This document shows positions 1 to 8,966 of a stretch of 64,000 bases of DNA, piece by piece. The notes under the pieces were generated by a model that saw nothing but the letters and a program-made list of their open reading frames with translations, searched no databases and had not been told where the DNA came from. The stretch is from Acidianus hospitalis (GTDB lineage: Archaea; Thermoproteota; Thermoprotei_A; Sulfolobales; Sulfolobaceae). The DNA is taken from NCBI GenBank assembly GCA_046533895.1, contig JAWDOK010000002.1, positions 124,001 through 188,000 on the forward strand, read 5' to 3'. Within the stretch, counting starts at the first letter, position 1. Every line of letters begins with the position of its first letter. The translations under genes were made by a program, and so were the position numbers.

Positions 1-407
1 TCTATTTGCACTCTAGCTTCTTCCATAGCTGCTTCTATTCTGGCTGGCGGTATAGGTAAATGAGTCTTAGGATCAATAGCATTCCTGTGAATGAAATCAA
101 TTAATTGCTTCTTTTTACTTTCCAGCATCTCTTTTCTCTGCTCAGCGGTTATCGGCATTTCTCCTTTTAACAAAATTTCTCTAGCTACCGTTTCAAAATC
201 AGTGGTTCCAAAGACTTTTTTTAATGCAGAAGGAGAAGCTTTTAATCCTTTTTTTACATCCTTATAAATAGTATCAGAGATCACTACATCAGAAAGAGAT
301 ATTGATTTTCCAGACCTAAAAGCCATTGCTTCTTTTGGCTTTACTAATATTTCAAATCTCTCTCCATGCGATTCATATTTTATCACTACATAATCTTGTT
401 TCGCCAT
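1..407 (-). CDS. sbds: Ribosome maturation protein SBDS (N-terminal part; runs off the window)
   Basis: The visible part encodes the N-terminal ~135 residues, beginning MAKQDYVVIKYESHGERFEI, the start of the FYSH domain of the SBDS/Sdo1 family, which helps release the anti-association factor from the large ribosomal subunit. The ATG at 407 follows the psmA stop by only 9 bases, so the two are co-transcribed. This is the usual archaeal order in the exosome/proteasome superoperon; Rrp4 and Rrp41 would be expected beyond position 1. The 3' end is cut by the window edge. Confidence 0.93.
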   Translation of the reverse strand, partial: MAKQDYVVIKYESHGERFEILVKPKEAMAFRSGKSISLSDVVISDTIYKDVKKGLKASPSALKKVFGTTDFETVAREILLKGEMPITAEQRKEMLESKKKQLIDFIHRNAIDPKTHLPIPPARIEAAMEEARVQI

Positions 408-416
408 TAATTTTTT

Positions 417-1157
<741 letters not shown>

Positions 1158-1196
1158 TTTTATAGACTTGAACCGGTTAATAAAAGTGTTACACAT

Positions 1197-1252
1197 TATT
1201 CAGATCGTCGCTGGGCACATCATTTTACAGTCATCTAAGTCTTCATCATCTA
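1197..1252 (-). ncRNA. C/D-box sRNA (2'-O-methylation guide), double-guide
   Basis: On the minus strand, box C ATGATGA (1249-1243) is followed by a 12-nt guide AGACTTAGATGA, a D'-like CTGT, spacer AAA, C'-like ATGATGT, a 13-nt guide GCCCAGCGACGAT and a perfect box D CTGA (1203-1200). Box order, guide lengths and the 3-nt D'/C' spacer match archaeal C/D sRNAs bound by L7Ae, Nop5 and fibrillarin. It fills the gap between rnp2 and psmA and overlaps the rnp2 end: box C contains that gene's TGA stop. By the D+5 rule the D guide would methylate the nucleotide opposite the A five bases before CTGA. Targets were not identified. Confidence 0.72.
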
Positions 1253-1677
1253 ATACCAATTAATCTTTTAGCCTTTTTTAAACTTCCTGTAGTTCTCTTA
1301 GGCACTATTAGTACTTTCTTGCCATCTACTGTCTTAACTAAAGGCAAGGAAGCTATAACGGCTTTATATCCTGCTCTGTTAGTAGAAATTATTCCTTCAT
1401 TAGAGTCATTTAAATAGATAATAACTCTAGGATTAGAAATTTCTAACCACATACTTCCAAGAAACTCTTTAACTGCAGATCTTATTGCGTCTTCTACATT
1501 TTTTGGACTGATTTTTTGATCTTCACTAATAATATAGAAAATTATATATCTTTTAGATTTAATATCCTTCTTATTTTTAATTTTTCTTATATATAAATTA
1601 TTTTTAGCTAAAATTAAATAGGTCAAGATAGATAGCCATATAACTAGCACAATATCAATAGTAATTTGAGCTAACAT
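1246..1677 (-). CDS. rnp2: Ribonuclease P protein component 2 (Pop5/Rpp14 family) with hydrophobic N-terminus
   Basis: 143 residues. The Pop5-like core spans about 42-140, with the pattern SPKNVEDAIRSAVKEFLG and a basic C-terminus (KRTTGSLKKAKRLIG). Pop5 pairs with Rpp30 to activate the catalytic RNase P RNA in tRNA 5' processing; the Rpp30 gene overlaps its 5' end by 23 nt. Residues 6-24 (TIDIVLVIWLSILTYLILA) form a membrane-helix-like stretch before the core. In-frame GTG (1650) and TTG (1629) codons could give shorter forms; the TTG would remove most of the helix. The gene is followed by a C/D sRNA. Confidence 0.88.
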   Translation of the reverse strand: MLAQITIDIVLVIWLSILTYLILAKNNLYIRKIKNKKDIKSKRYIIFYIISEDQKISPKNVEDAIRSAVKEFLGSMWLEISNPRVIIYLNDSNEGIISTNRAGYKAVIASLPLVKTVDGKKVLIVPKRTTGSLKKAKRLIGIR

Positions 1678-2218
1678 TGTTTAAAAACACCTGAGGCGAC
1701 TTAAAAACCCAATAAGTTGCCATCTCGTAATCTGCACCATGTAATATAAGATAATTAACTTTTGATAAAGGATTCCAAATCTCATTAAAATCTTTTGCAC
1801 AAGATGAAAATAAAATATTTCTAATCCATTTATAGCCCCATATTATAAATTTATATATAATGTATGAGGAGGAATATGGCAAAATTACCTCTATAGTCTT
1901 GTCATGAAGCCTAATTAAGTTGAGCATAGCTCTTCTCTTAAAAAGGTGAAAATTTACATTATCCACAGTTATTGCATTTACTTTATTATACGATACACAT
2001 ATTCGCAAAATCTCTTCCGTTAAAGGTTTACAAAATATTAACTTATTTCCAGAATAAAGCTTAATATTATTAAAAAGAGTATTCTTATCTTTAGCCACTA
2101 TTGTAATTCTTGAAATTCTTGAATTAGAATCTTTACTTTCTATAAAAGCTTCATCATATCCGGCTTTTTTTAGAAAATGTTTAATCTTGAAATTGAGTAT
2201 GCAGGGCTCTATTAGCAA
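1655..2218 (-). CDS. rnp3: Ribonuclease P protein component 3 (Rpp30)
   Basis: 187 residues, matching the Rpp30 TIM-barrel family (PHP-like fold without metal ligands). Recognisable pieces are LIEPCILNFKIKHFLKKAGYDEAFIES and the repeating beta/alpha units up to AITVDNVNFHLFKRRAMLNLI. It forms the Rpp30-Pop5 heterotetramer of archaeal RNase P. It overlaps the upstream COG1325 gene (by 38 nt) and the downstream rnp2 (by 23 nt), implying translational coupling. It is slightly short for the family (~200-230). Confidence 0.88.
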   Translation of the reverse strand: MLIEPCILNFKIKHFLKKAGYDEAFIESKDSNSRISRITIVAKDKNTLFNNIKLYSGNKLIFCKPLTEEILRICVSYNKVNAITVDNVNFHLFKRRAMLNLIRLHDKTIEVILPYSSSYIIYKFIIWGYKWIRNILFSSCAKDFNEIWNPLSKVNYLILHGADYEMATYWVFKSPQVFLNNVSSNYY

Positions 2219-2633
2219 TTTTATTCAATTCCTCCTTAACTCTCTTTGGACCACCAACAGAACTTATTATTATTTTTATAATATCGTCACCATCTCTAAG
2301 ATAAAGCTTTCCTTCGGCTATGAATTTTTGCTTATCGATTCTTATATGTATTTTACTTTTCTCAAGCCTAGAATCTATCGTAGAAATTAAATATAATAGA
2401 TCTGCCTTATCTAACTTGGAAAATAAATAATCGACAATTTTTTCTGAGATTTTGCCTTGAAAATCATATTTTATTAGAGTAATTTTGTCTCCATAATGAC
2501 CTTCAGTAGAATTCTCTGATATACTAGCATACTTTAAAAAATCTTGAAGAAAAGAATTCAAAGCATTTTTAATTTTTTCCACATCCTCAGTCTCATGAGA
2601 AAATATTTGAAAAGAAACGCTAGTTACTTTCAT
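2181..2633 (-). CDS. COG1325-type RNA-binding protein, predicted exosome-associated
   Basis: 150 residues. The N-terminus (VSFQIFSHETEDVEKIKNAL) and the second half (LRDGDDIIKIIISSVGGPKRVKEELNKI) fit the small archaeal COG1325 family, related to L5-like RNA-binding folds and encoded between L15e and RNase P protein genes in many archaea. The exosome link is a genome-context prediction, not a demonstrated activity. The ATG lies within the last codons of the L15e gene (4-nt overlap) and the 3' end overlaps rnp3. Confidence 0.75.
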   Translation of the reverse strand: MKVTSVSFQIFSHETEDVEKIKNALNSFLQDFLKYASISENSTEGHYGDKITLIKYDFQGKISEKIVDYLFSKLDKADLLYLISTIDSRLEKSKIHIRIDKQKFIAEGKLYLRDGDDIIKIIISSVGGPKRVKEELNKIANRALHTQFQD

Positions 2634-3286
2634 CCTTTACCAGGTATTCTATCATAATTTTGTAGTCTATAATACTTATTGGCCTCATGTCTCTTCTTTG
2701 CTTCTCTTTCCTTCTGCTTCTTGACAAACTTATGTCTTACAGTATACTTTAATCCTCTACTCTTTAATAATCCTCTAGCTTTCTTACCTGCAGCAGTTAA
2801 TCCTCTAAACACTCTTCTTCTGTTAGCAGGATCTTGTAGCCACTTTAAGTTTGGATCATTCTTTATAACTGGATGCGCAGGATCTACCAAAATAACCTCA
2901 TAATACTTATAAAGACCGTCATCTCCCACAAAGTAACTACCGAGAACTTCTAAGTTCGGATATCTTCTAGCAGCCTTTTCTTCAGCTATCCACCTATAGC
3001 CTTTTGATGGCGAAAACCCATATACGCCCATTCTTTTCTGTCTTCTACCTTTATTAGGTCTAGGTTTATTTAATCCTCCTTTCCTAACTCTTACTCTGAC
3101 TACGACAAATCCTTGCTTAGCTTTATATCCAATAGCTCTTGCTCTATCTAGTCTAGTAGGTTTCTCTATTCTTACAACTGTGTTTTCTTCATTTCTCCAC
3201 TCTATCATCCTCTTCCTTAATACACTCTTCTTCCATTCCTCATCTTGCCAAACTTTTGCTAAATAATGATACATGGATAATGCCAT
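2630..3286 (-). CDS. rpl15e: 50S ribosomal protein L15e
   Basis: 218 residues, very basic, starting MALSMYHYLAKVWQDEEW and containing the L15e hallmarks RPTRLDRARAIGYKAKQGFVVVRVR-like and NKGRRQKRMGVYG. It binds large-subunit rRNA. AGTAGGAGA just upstream of the ATG is a good Shine-Dalgarno site. It is the first gene of the minus-strand string and is divergent from ychF, with a ~70-bp shared intergenic region. Confidence 0.96.
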   Translation of the reverse strand: MALSMYHYLAKVWQDEEWKKSVLRKRMIEWRNEENTVVRIEKPTRLDRARAIGYKAKQGFVVVRVRVRKGGLNKPRPNKGRRQKRMGVYGFSPSKGYRWIAEEKAARRYPNLEVLGSYFVGDDGLYKYYEVILVDPAHPVIKNDPNLKWLQDPANRRRVFRGLTAAGKKARGLLKSRGLKYTVRHKFVKKQKEREAKKRHEANKYYRLQNYDRIPGKG

Positions 3287-3345
3287 TATCTTCTCCTACT
3301 TCAAAATAGAATAACTAATTAAAAAGAGTGATGCCTATCTTATTA

Positions 3346-3351
3346 GGAGGA
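3346..3351 (+). promoter_or_regulatory. Strong Shine-Dalgarno site of ychF
   Basis: GGAGGA lies 5 nt before the ATG at 3357 and complements the 3' end of archaeal 16S rRNA, fixing that ATG as the start. A leadered transcript is therefore likely for this gene. Confidence 0.7.
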
Positions 3352-3356
3352 AATGC

Positions 3357-4562
3357 ATGATTACAGTAGGCCTTATTGGAAAGACAAATGTTGGTAAGAG
3401 TACTTTCTTTTCAGCAGCAACATTAGTAGACGTGGAAATTGCAAATAGGCCTTTTGTTACAATAGAACCTAATGTAGGAATGGCATACGTTAAAACATTG
3501 TGTGTTCATAATGAATTCAAAGTTAAATGCAATCCAAGAAATTCAATATGTATAGGAGATTATAGATTTATCCCAATAAAATTGGTAGATGTAGCAGGAC
3601 TAATACCTGGAGCACATGAAGGAAGAGGATTGGGAAACAAATTTTTAGACGATTTAAGGAAAGCAGACGTATTAATTCACGTAATAGATGCAAGCGGATC
3701 TACTAATGAGGAAGGAGTTCCAGTAGAGCCAGGCAGTAGAGATCCAGAAGAGGATATAAAATTTGTAGAAGACGAGATAAATGAATGGTTCATCTCAATT
3801 ATCAAAAAAGACTGGGAAAAATTCGCTAGAATAACCGATCTAGGAAATAAAGACCCAATAGACGCATTACTTAGTAAGCTTTCAGGATTATCTATAAATA
3901 GAGAACAAATAATTCAAAGTTTAAAGGAGAGTAAATTAGAAAATGTAAAATTTATGCAGTGGAGTGAAGAAGACATAAGAAGATTCGGGATTACTTTAAG
4001 ACAAATTTCGAAACCTATTGTAATAGCCGCAAATAAAGATGATATACCTATAGCTAGAAAAAATATAGATAGATTAAAAGAAAAATACAAGTTTCTTATC
4101 CCTACTAGTGCAGAGGCAGAATTAGCGTTAAGAAAAGCCGCTAAAAATGGACTAATAGATTATATCCCTGGAGAAAAAGAATTTAAAATAAAGAGTAACA
4201 ATTTGCCTGAAAAACAACGTAAAGCGTTGGATTATATAAAAACTAACGTACTAGACGTTTATGGAAATACTGGAGTTCAACAAGCTATAAATGAGGCTGT
4301 ATTTGGAGCTTTAAACATGATTACTGTATTCCCAGTTGAAGATGAGAGAAAATTAACAGATAGAAACGGTAATGTATTACCAGATGCAATCCTAATTAAG
4401 AGAGGATCTACACCTAAGGACTTGGCAGCAGTAATACATAGTGACCTAGCTAAAGGATTTTTATATGCGATAGACGCAAGAAAGAAAATTAGAGTCGGAG
4501 AAAATTACCAATTACAAGATAGAGACGTAATCAAGATAGTCTCAAGCTTGGCCCACGGCTAG
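3357..4562 (+). CDS. ychF: YchF/OBG-family GTPase (redox-regulated ATPase type)
   Basis: 401 residues. P-loop GKTNVGKST at 9-17, the switch/G3 region VDVAGLIPGAHEGRGLGNKFLDDLR, an NKxD-type motif AANKDD (~225) and a C-terminal TGS-like domain (DAILIKRGSTPKDLAAVIHSDL). Archaeal members bind nucleotide and associate with the ribosome; ATP preference is a family property not judged here. The start is fixed by a strong RBS. It converges on the sugar-1-P nucleotidylyltransferase gene, overlapping it by 4 bp at the stops. Confidence 0.94.
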   Translation: MITVGLIGKTNVGKSTFFSAATLVDVEIANRPFVTIEPNVGMAYVKTLCVHNEFKVKCNPRNSICIGDYRFIPIKLVDVAGLIPGAHEGRGLGNKFLDDLRKADVLIHVIDASGSTNEEGVPVEPGSRDPEEDIKFVEDEINEWFISIIKKDWEKFARITDLGNKDPIDALLSKLSGLSINREQIIQSLKESKLENVKFMQWSEEDIRRFGITLRQISKPIVIAANKDDIPIARKNIDRLKEKYKFLIPTSAEAELALRKAAKNGLIDYIPGEKEFKIKSNNLPEKQRKALDYIKTNVLDVYGNTGVQQAINEAVFGALNMITVFPVEDERKLTDRNGNVLPDAILIKRGSTPKDLAAVIHSDLAKGFLYAIDARKKIRVGENYQLQDRDVIKIVSSLAHG

Positions 4563-5776
4563 CCTTTATAAAATTCCCCTTTTTTGACGTCTCTATTAAC
4601 TACAGCACCAGGGTATATTTTTGCATATGCTCCTATTTTAACTCCAGGTAAAATAGATACATTTATTCCAGTCCTAACATGAGCTCCTATAAAAGTTCCT
4701 AACTTCTTTCTTCCAGACGAAACTCTCTCACCTTTTATAAAAACCTTAACTTCTGCCTCATCAAACCTTAAATTAGCTACTAAAGTACCTGCACCAAAAT
4801 TAACATCTTCAGAAATAACACTATCACCTACGTAACTTAAATGTGGAACTTTTGTATTTTCCATTATTACTGATTCTTTTACCTCTACTGATGCTCCTAT
4901 CTTATTATTTCCACATAAAACTGTATAAGGTCTTAGATAACTATTAGGACCAATTATTGAATTTTTTCCTATAAAAACTGGACCTTCTATATATGTACCA
5001 TGAAGAACTCTTGCACCTTCTTCAATTATAACTTTACCTTTAATTTTTACTCCATCCTCAACCTCTCCTAGAATTCTAGGCTTTTCTATATCTAAAAGCA
5101 CCTTGTTAGCATCGATTATATCCCAAGGTTTTCCAATATCCATCCACAATCCATCATATTTTATTATTTCTATTTTATTTTCGCTAGAAAATAAATTTAT
5201 TGCGTCTGTTAGCTCATATTCACCCCTAACAGATTTAGAAATTTTATCTATATACTCAAATATTTTACTACTTAACTTATAAATTCCACCGTTTATCAAA
5301 TTGGATGGAGGGTTCTGGGGTTTTTCCAAGATATTCTTCAAATAACCGTCTTCTGAGATATTTAGCACACCAAAATCGCGTGGGTTATTTACCTTTACTC
5401 CAAGAATCGCATTATGGGCAGCTGAAGAAACTTTCTCTATGGCATTTTCATCTACAAGAATATCCCCATATATTAAGAGGAATTCTTCATCCTTAATTGC
5501 ATCTCTTACGCTCAGCAAGGCAGAAGCTGTCCCGTAATCTGTTTTTTGTTTAACTAGTTTTACATCTTTAAGCCTTGAGTAAAATTCCTTATATTCTTCG
5601 GGATAATCTGAAGGAATTACTACTAAAATTTCATTACCTATATTTCTCTCCTTAATAGAATTAATTGTTCTTTCAATTAATGTAGAACCTAAAAGTGGAA
5701 CAAAAGGTTTAGGTCGAGTATGAGTAATTGGCTCTAATCTTTCTCCTTTACCCGCTGCTAGGATTACTACTTGCAA
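4559..5776 (-). CDS. Bifunctional sugar-1-phosphate nucleotidylyltransferase/acetyltransferase (GlmU-like)
   Basis: 405 residues from the TTG at 5776. The N-terminal nucleotidyltransferase starts VVILAAGKGERLEPITHTRPK (signature LxxGxGxRLxPLTxxxPK); the C-terminal third is a left-handed beta-helix of hexapeptide repeats (VFIGKNSIIGPNSYLRPYT). It resembles the Sulfolobus enzyme that makes UDP- or dTDP-activated GlcNAc/Glc and also acetylates amino sugars. The open frame extends nine codons further, but a perfect AGGAGGT 5 nt before the TTG decides the start. The 5' end overlaps rps3ae. Confidence 0.88.
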   Translation of the reverse strand: MQVVILAAGKGERLEPITHTRPKPFVPLLGSTLIERTINSIKERNIGNEILVVIPSDYPEEYKEFYSRLKDVKLVKQKTDYGTASALLSVRDAIKDEEFLLIYGDILVDENAIEKVSSAAHNAILGVKVNNPRDFGVLNISEDGYLKNILEKPQNPPSNLINGGIYKLSSKIFEYIDKISKSVRGEYELTDAINLFSSENKIEIIKYDGLWMDIGKPWDIIDANKVLLDIEKPRILGEVEDGVKIKGKVIIEEGARVLHGTYIEGPVFIGKNSIIGPNSYLRPYTVLCGNNKIGASVEVKESVIMENTKVPHLSYVGDSVISEDVNFGAGTLVANLRFDEAEVKVFIKGERVSSGRKKLGTFIGAHVRTGINVSILPGVKIGAYAKIYPGAVVNRDVKKGEFYKG

Positions 5777-6374
5777 CTGTGACCTCCTGAGAAGGAGCTT
5801 CAAGTAACTTTGATTTTTCTATCTCAACTTTTCTTAATGGAGCTATTTTCTTAGCTTCATTAAATATATTATTAGCCAGTTTTCCAAACACCATATCTTG
5901 AATAAATTCGTCAAAAGTGCGTCCCTCTGCGTCTTTCTTTATTAAATCTTCCATAATTTTTCTTATTGCAGTCCTTTGTTCTCTGTGTACTCTATAGGTA
6001 GTTAAAGCAAGACCTTTAACTCGTAATAAATAACCGTCCTTAGTTCTTACATCAGTAATTTCATTAATTTTAGAGCTTTTTCTTCTAACTAAAGACCTAA
6101 CATAATCCCTGGACAATTCATGTCCATAAAAGCTAGTTATTAGTTTATCACCATCGTGAGATACTACCTTGAAATAAAGATGTATATAAACCATGCTAAA
6201 ATCTCCAGTTAAGTCATAAAGCGTAGTTTCTACTTTCCTACCTATAGTATAAGATACATCAAATGCTGGTGTAGATCCTAATACAACTTCTCCAAATACT
6301 TTAGGAGCCAATATAGTATACCATTTTTTTAACTTCCATTTATCTCTAATTGCACTCGTGGATTTTGACGACAT
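5748..6374 (-). CDS. rps3ae: 30S ribosomal protein S3Ae (eS1)
   Basis: 208 residues with the eS1 signature regions WYTILAPKVFGEVVLGSTPA and KSSKINEITDVRTKDGYLLRVK. It binds the small-subunit platform. The ATG at 6374 is followed directly by typical N-terminal residues MSSKSTSAIRDKWKLKKW. It is downstream of trmJ on the same strand with a 32-bp gap containing a TATA-like TATATA element, so it may have its own promoter. Confidence 0.95.
   Translation of the reverse strand: MSSKSTSAIRDKWKLKKWYTILAPKVFGEVVLGSTPAFDVSYTIGRKVETTLYDLTGDFSMVYIHLYFKVVSHDGDKLITSFYGHELSRDYVRSLVRRKSSKINEITDVRTKDGYLLRVKGLALTTYRVHREQRTAIRKIMEDLIKKDAEGRTFDEFIQDMVFGKLANNIFNEAKKIAPLRKVEIEKSKLLEAPSQEVTVASSNPSSG
5781..5788 (-). 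promoter_or_regulatory. Shine-Dalgarno site choosing a TTG start inside rps3ae
   Basis: AGGAGGTC lies inside the last codons of rps3ae, 4-5 nt before TTG at 5776-5774. It supports re-initiation/coupled translation of the nucleotidylyltransferase and rules against the longer frame starting at 5803. Confidence 0.65.
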
Positions 6375-6406
6375 TTATAAAAACATTAATACTTGGGTAT
6401 ATAAGA

Positions 6407-7093
6407 TCATTCTTTATCCTCATGCAAAATTCTTGTATAAAGTCTCCTAAGAAATTTTATTACCGTTCTTGCTTCTTCTTCATCATTTATCCCTTTAATT
6501 AAGGCTCTTTTCAATGCAATATACAACACATAATCTTCTTCACTCCTTTTTATTAGATCATATAGAATTTTTGAGTATTTATCTAAGAGGTCTATAGACT
6601 CCTTAGTTATTTTAGGTTTGATCTCATGCTTTGCCTTCCATATCTCATATAAAACAATTCCGACTGCATGTGATAGATTAAGGGTAGGATAATTAGGATT
6701 AGCCGGTATAAAAAGAAGGAAGTCTGCTTTACTTATTTCTTCTCTCGTTAACCCAACACTTTCTCTACCAAAAATCAACGCTATCTTTTCTGATTTCATT
6801 ACACTTGGTAATTCCCAAGGAAATACTGCTTTCCTTAAAATGTCTCCTTTATTGTTAGCAATACTGGAAGTTGCTATCTTTATCTCTACATCTTTTAGTG
6901 CATCGTCATAGTTATCTACTATCTTAGCGTTACGCAAAATACTCTCTCCTTTCGCAGAAAATTTTATTGCGGAATTAATATCACATTTTGGTCTTACTAT
7001 AAATAATTCGTCCACTTCAAAATTTTTACATAATCTAGCTACAAAACCTACATTATACTCTCCTTCAGGCTCAACTAATACTACCCTCAGCAT
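6407..7093 (-). CDS. trmJ: SPOUT (TrmH/SpoU) RNA 2'-O-methyltransferase, TrmJ type
   Basis: 228 residues. The N-terminus RVVLVEPEGEYNVGFVARLCKNF and the SAM-binding knot (IALIFGRESVGLTREEI, then NPNYPTLNLSHAVGIVLYE) are the three SpoU motifs. The archaeal/bacterial TrmJ group methylates tRNA position 32 (cytidine in Sulfolobus). Its start overlaps the HemK-like gene by 23 nt, within a run of methyltransferase genes (trmJ, hemK-like, ksgA). Assignment to TrmJ rather than an rRNA methylase is by overall similarity. Confidence 0.83.
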   Translation of the reverse strand: MLRVVLVEPEGEYNVGFVARLCKNFEVDELFIVRPKCDINSAIKFSAKGESILRNAKIVDNYDDALKDVEIKIATSSIANNKGDILRKAVFPWELPSVMKSEKIALIFGRESVGLTREEISKADFLLFIPANPNYPTLNLSHAVGIVLYEIWKAKHEIKPKITKESIDLLDKYSKILYDLIKRSEEDYVLYIALKRALIKGINDEEEARTVIKFLRRLYTRILHEDKE

Positions 7094-7664
7094 TAAGCTC
7101 TAATGCTATAAGCCTTTCAAAGCCAAAAGTTTTTTCTATTTTCCTATTAATTACCATTTTCCTTTTTCTAATAGCCTCTAATATTTCATCTTCATTAGAG
7201 AGAGAAGAATACAATATGTATAATCTTTTAGCAGATATTATGTTAATAAAATTAACTAAAACCTCAGATCCAGATTTGCCTCCAGACCAGCTATATTTTA
7301 TCCAATCATCGTACTCTTCAAAAGGCAAATATGGTGGATTGAATATACCAACGTCAAATGTTATATTTCTTAAGCACGTTAACATGTCACAGTTAATAAC
7401 ATCTATATCAAGGTTATTAAGCTTAGAACTACATAACGTAGCTAAAGACGCGAAAGGATTAATATCGATGGAATATACTTTTCCACCCATTTTAGCTGAA
7501 ATTATACTAAGTATACCAGATCCAGAACCAATTTCTACAACTTTTTCTCCTTTCTTAATTTTAACAATTGAAAGCAGTAATTCAGTATCTTCTGCAGGCT
7601 CATAAACTTCATCGTTTATACATAATTTAATCCCATTAAATTCAATAGTTCTATAACTTGACAT
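7071..7664 (-). CDS. HemK/Mtq2-like protein glutamine methyltransferase
   Basis: 197 residues. Class I SAM fold: motif I VVEIGSGSGILSIISAKMG, acidic VYSIDINP, and the catalytic NPPYLP (~110) of N6-Gln/adenine-type methylases. Archaeal/eukaryotic members (Mtq2-like) methylate the GGQ glutamine of release factor aRF1. It overlaps both trmJ and ksgA, consistent with one operon. Substrate is inferred from the family. Confidence 0.82.
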   Translation of the reverse strand: MSSYRTIEFNGIKLCINDEVYEPAEDTELLLSIVKIKKGEKVVEIGSGSGILSIISAKMGGKVYSIDINPFASLATLCSSKLNNLDIDVINCDMLTCLRNITFDVGIFNPPYLPFEEYDDWIKYSWSGGKSGSEVLVNFINIISAKRLYILYSSLSNEDEILEAIRKRKMVINRKIEKTFGFERLIALELNAEGSIS

Positions 7665-8272
7665 GGTTTAAACTCCCTCACGCGTTTTTCGCTATTAGAT
7701 ATAAAGCCGCAATATTCTCCTACGTTTTTTAATTTCTTATTCCTAAATCTGCTAGCACATTTTAAATACTCGTCTACTTTTGCATTATATGGTCTTTTCC
7801 TCATAAAAGTTACTATAATTGAATAAACCTTAGGGCTTGGTGTAAAAGCTGAAGGAGGAATAACTTCGTGAGCTTTAATATCAAAAATATAGTTAAGTAA
7901 GAAAGAAATATAAGTAGCATAATTTAGGATTTTATCTATAAAATCTTTTTGTAAGATTAAAACTAAACTGATTACTTTATCTAATTTACTTACTTCTAAG
8001 AAAAAATCTTCAGTAATAGAATAAGGTAAGGAGGATACTATCTGACCTCTCTTTATAGGTAAAAATCTCGCATCTGCGATAATAAGGTTATAAGATTTAA
8101 GATATTTAATGAATTTACCATCAATCTCTATACATAAATCAGGATTAATAACTTTAGAAATATTACCTTTACCACATCCAACTTCAACGACTGGCTTTAT
8201 ATCATTTTTTACATAGGATGAAAATTTAGAAACAAAAAACTTATCAATCAAAAAATTTTGTGAAAGTTTCAT
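7616..8272 (-). CDS. ksgA: 16S rRNA dimethyladenosine transferase KsgA/Dim1
   Basis: 218 residues, short for the family (~250-270). N-terminal QNFLID and motif I VVEVGCGKGNISKVI are typical; it dimethylates the two adjacent adenosines of the 16S 3' hairpin. The catalytic motif IV, normally N-[LI]-P-Y, reads SSLPYSI, so Asn is replaced by Ser. It overlaps DUF655 (4 nt) and the HemK-like gene in the conserved rpoF, DUF655, ksgA order, which supports the assignment. Confidence 0.88.
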   Translation of the reverse strand: MKLSQNFLIDKFFVSKFSSYVKNDIKPVVEVGCGKGNISKVINPDLCIEIDGKFIKYLKSYNLIIADARFLPIKRGQIVSSLPYSITEDFFLEVSKLDKVISLVLILQKDFIDKILNYATYISFLLNYIFDIKAHEVIPPSAFTPSPKVYSIIVTFMRKRPYNAKVDEYLKCASRFRNKKLKNVGEYCGFISNSEKRVREFKPCQVIELLNLMGLNYV

Positions 8273-8928
8273 TTTAACTTCTCCAAATATCCAACGTAAA
8301 TAATCTCTTGCTGCTGTGCAGCTTGAGGCTTTTTATGATCTATAGGATAAGCAAATAAATAATACTTGTCTTTTCTCTCTATTTCGATAAGAATTCTCTC
8401 GGCTATTATATCAATAATATTCTTTATTCCAGTTCTATTCTCAATATCCTTAAATGATTCGAAAGGCTTCTTTTTTCTCTCTTCTAAAATTTCCCTTAAA
8501 GTTTTCTTACCAATCCCAGGTAAAAGTTCTAATGCATGGAGCTTAAGAGTTAAAGGTTCAGATTTATTAAAGAATTCTACAAACAACTTCTCTTTTTCTT
8601 CAATTATTTTTTTGATAACCCTATTTAAAGTATCTTTAGCTACTGAAGTTAAATCATCATAGGAAATTATAAAATCCACCTTTACGCCGAAGGAAGGATC
8701 TTCTAAGTCCACTTTCTCTTCAATTTGCAATTCCTTAATTGTAGAAGCTTCCATTAATATGAAATAATCTGTGCCAAGTAATTGAGCAAAAGGCCTATTT
8801 TTATGAATTTTATGCTTATCTAAAGGATTACCTTCTCTCAGATAATCTAAAACATACGCGAACTTTTCCCTTCTTTCAACTCTTCTTTCTCCTTTCCTCT
8901 CATACGGTCTTCTATTCTCAGCCATCAT
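8269..8928 (-). CDS. DUF655 (COG1491) predicted nucleic-acid-binding protein
   Basis: About 219 residues. An OB-like N-terminal half (YAYVLDYLREGNPLDKHKIHKNRPFAQLLG-type segment) precedes a helix-hairpin-helix LLPGIGKKTLREILEERKKKPF. Function is unknown; it is nearly always next to rpoF and ksgA in archaea, suggesting a role in transcription or rRNA maturation. Start chosen at ATG 8928 (MMAENRRPYERK); the frame also opens at TTG 8970, overlapping the rpoF stop. Confidence 0.82.
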   Translation of the reverse strand: MMAENRRPYERKGERRVERREKFAYVLDYLREGNPLDKHKIHKNRPFAQLLGTDYFILMEASTIKELQIEEKVDLEDPSFGVKVDFIISYDDLTSVAKDTLNRVIKKIIEEKEKLFVEFFNKSEPLTLKLHALELLPGIGKKTLREILEERKKKPFESFKDIENRTGIKNIIDIIAERILIEIERKDKYYLFAYPIDHKKPQAAQQQEIIYVGYLEKLK

Positions 8929-8966
8929 TCCACTATAATCAATTACGCTTAGCTTAATAAAAAATA

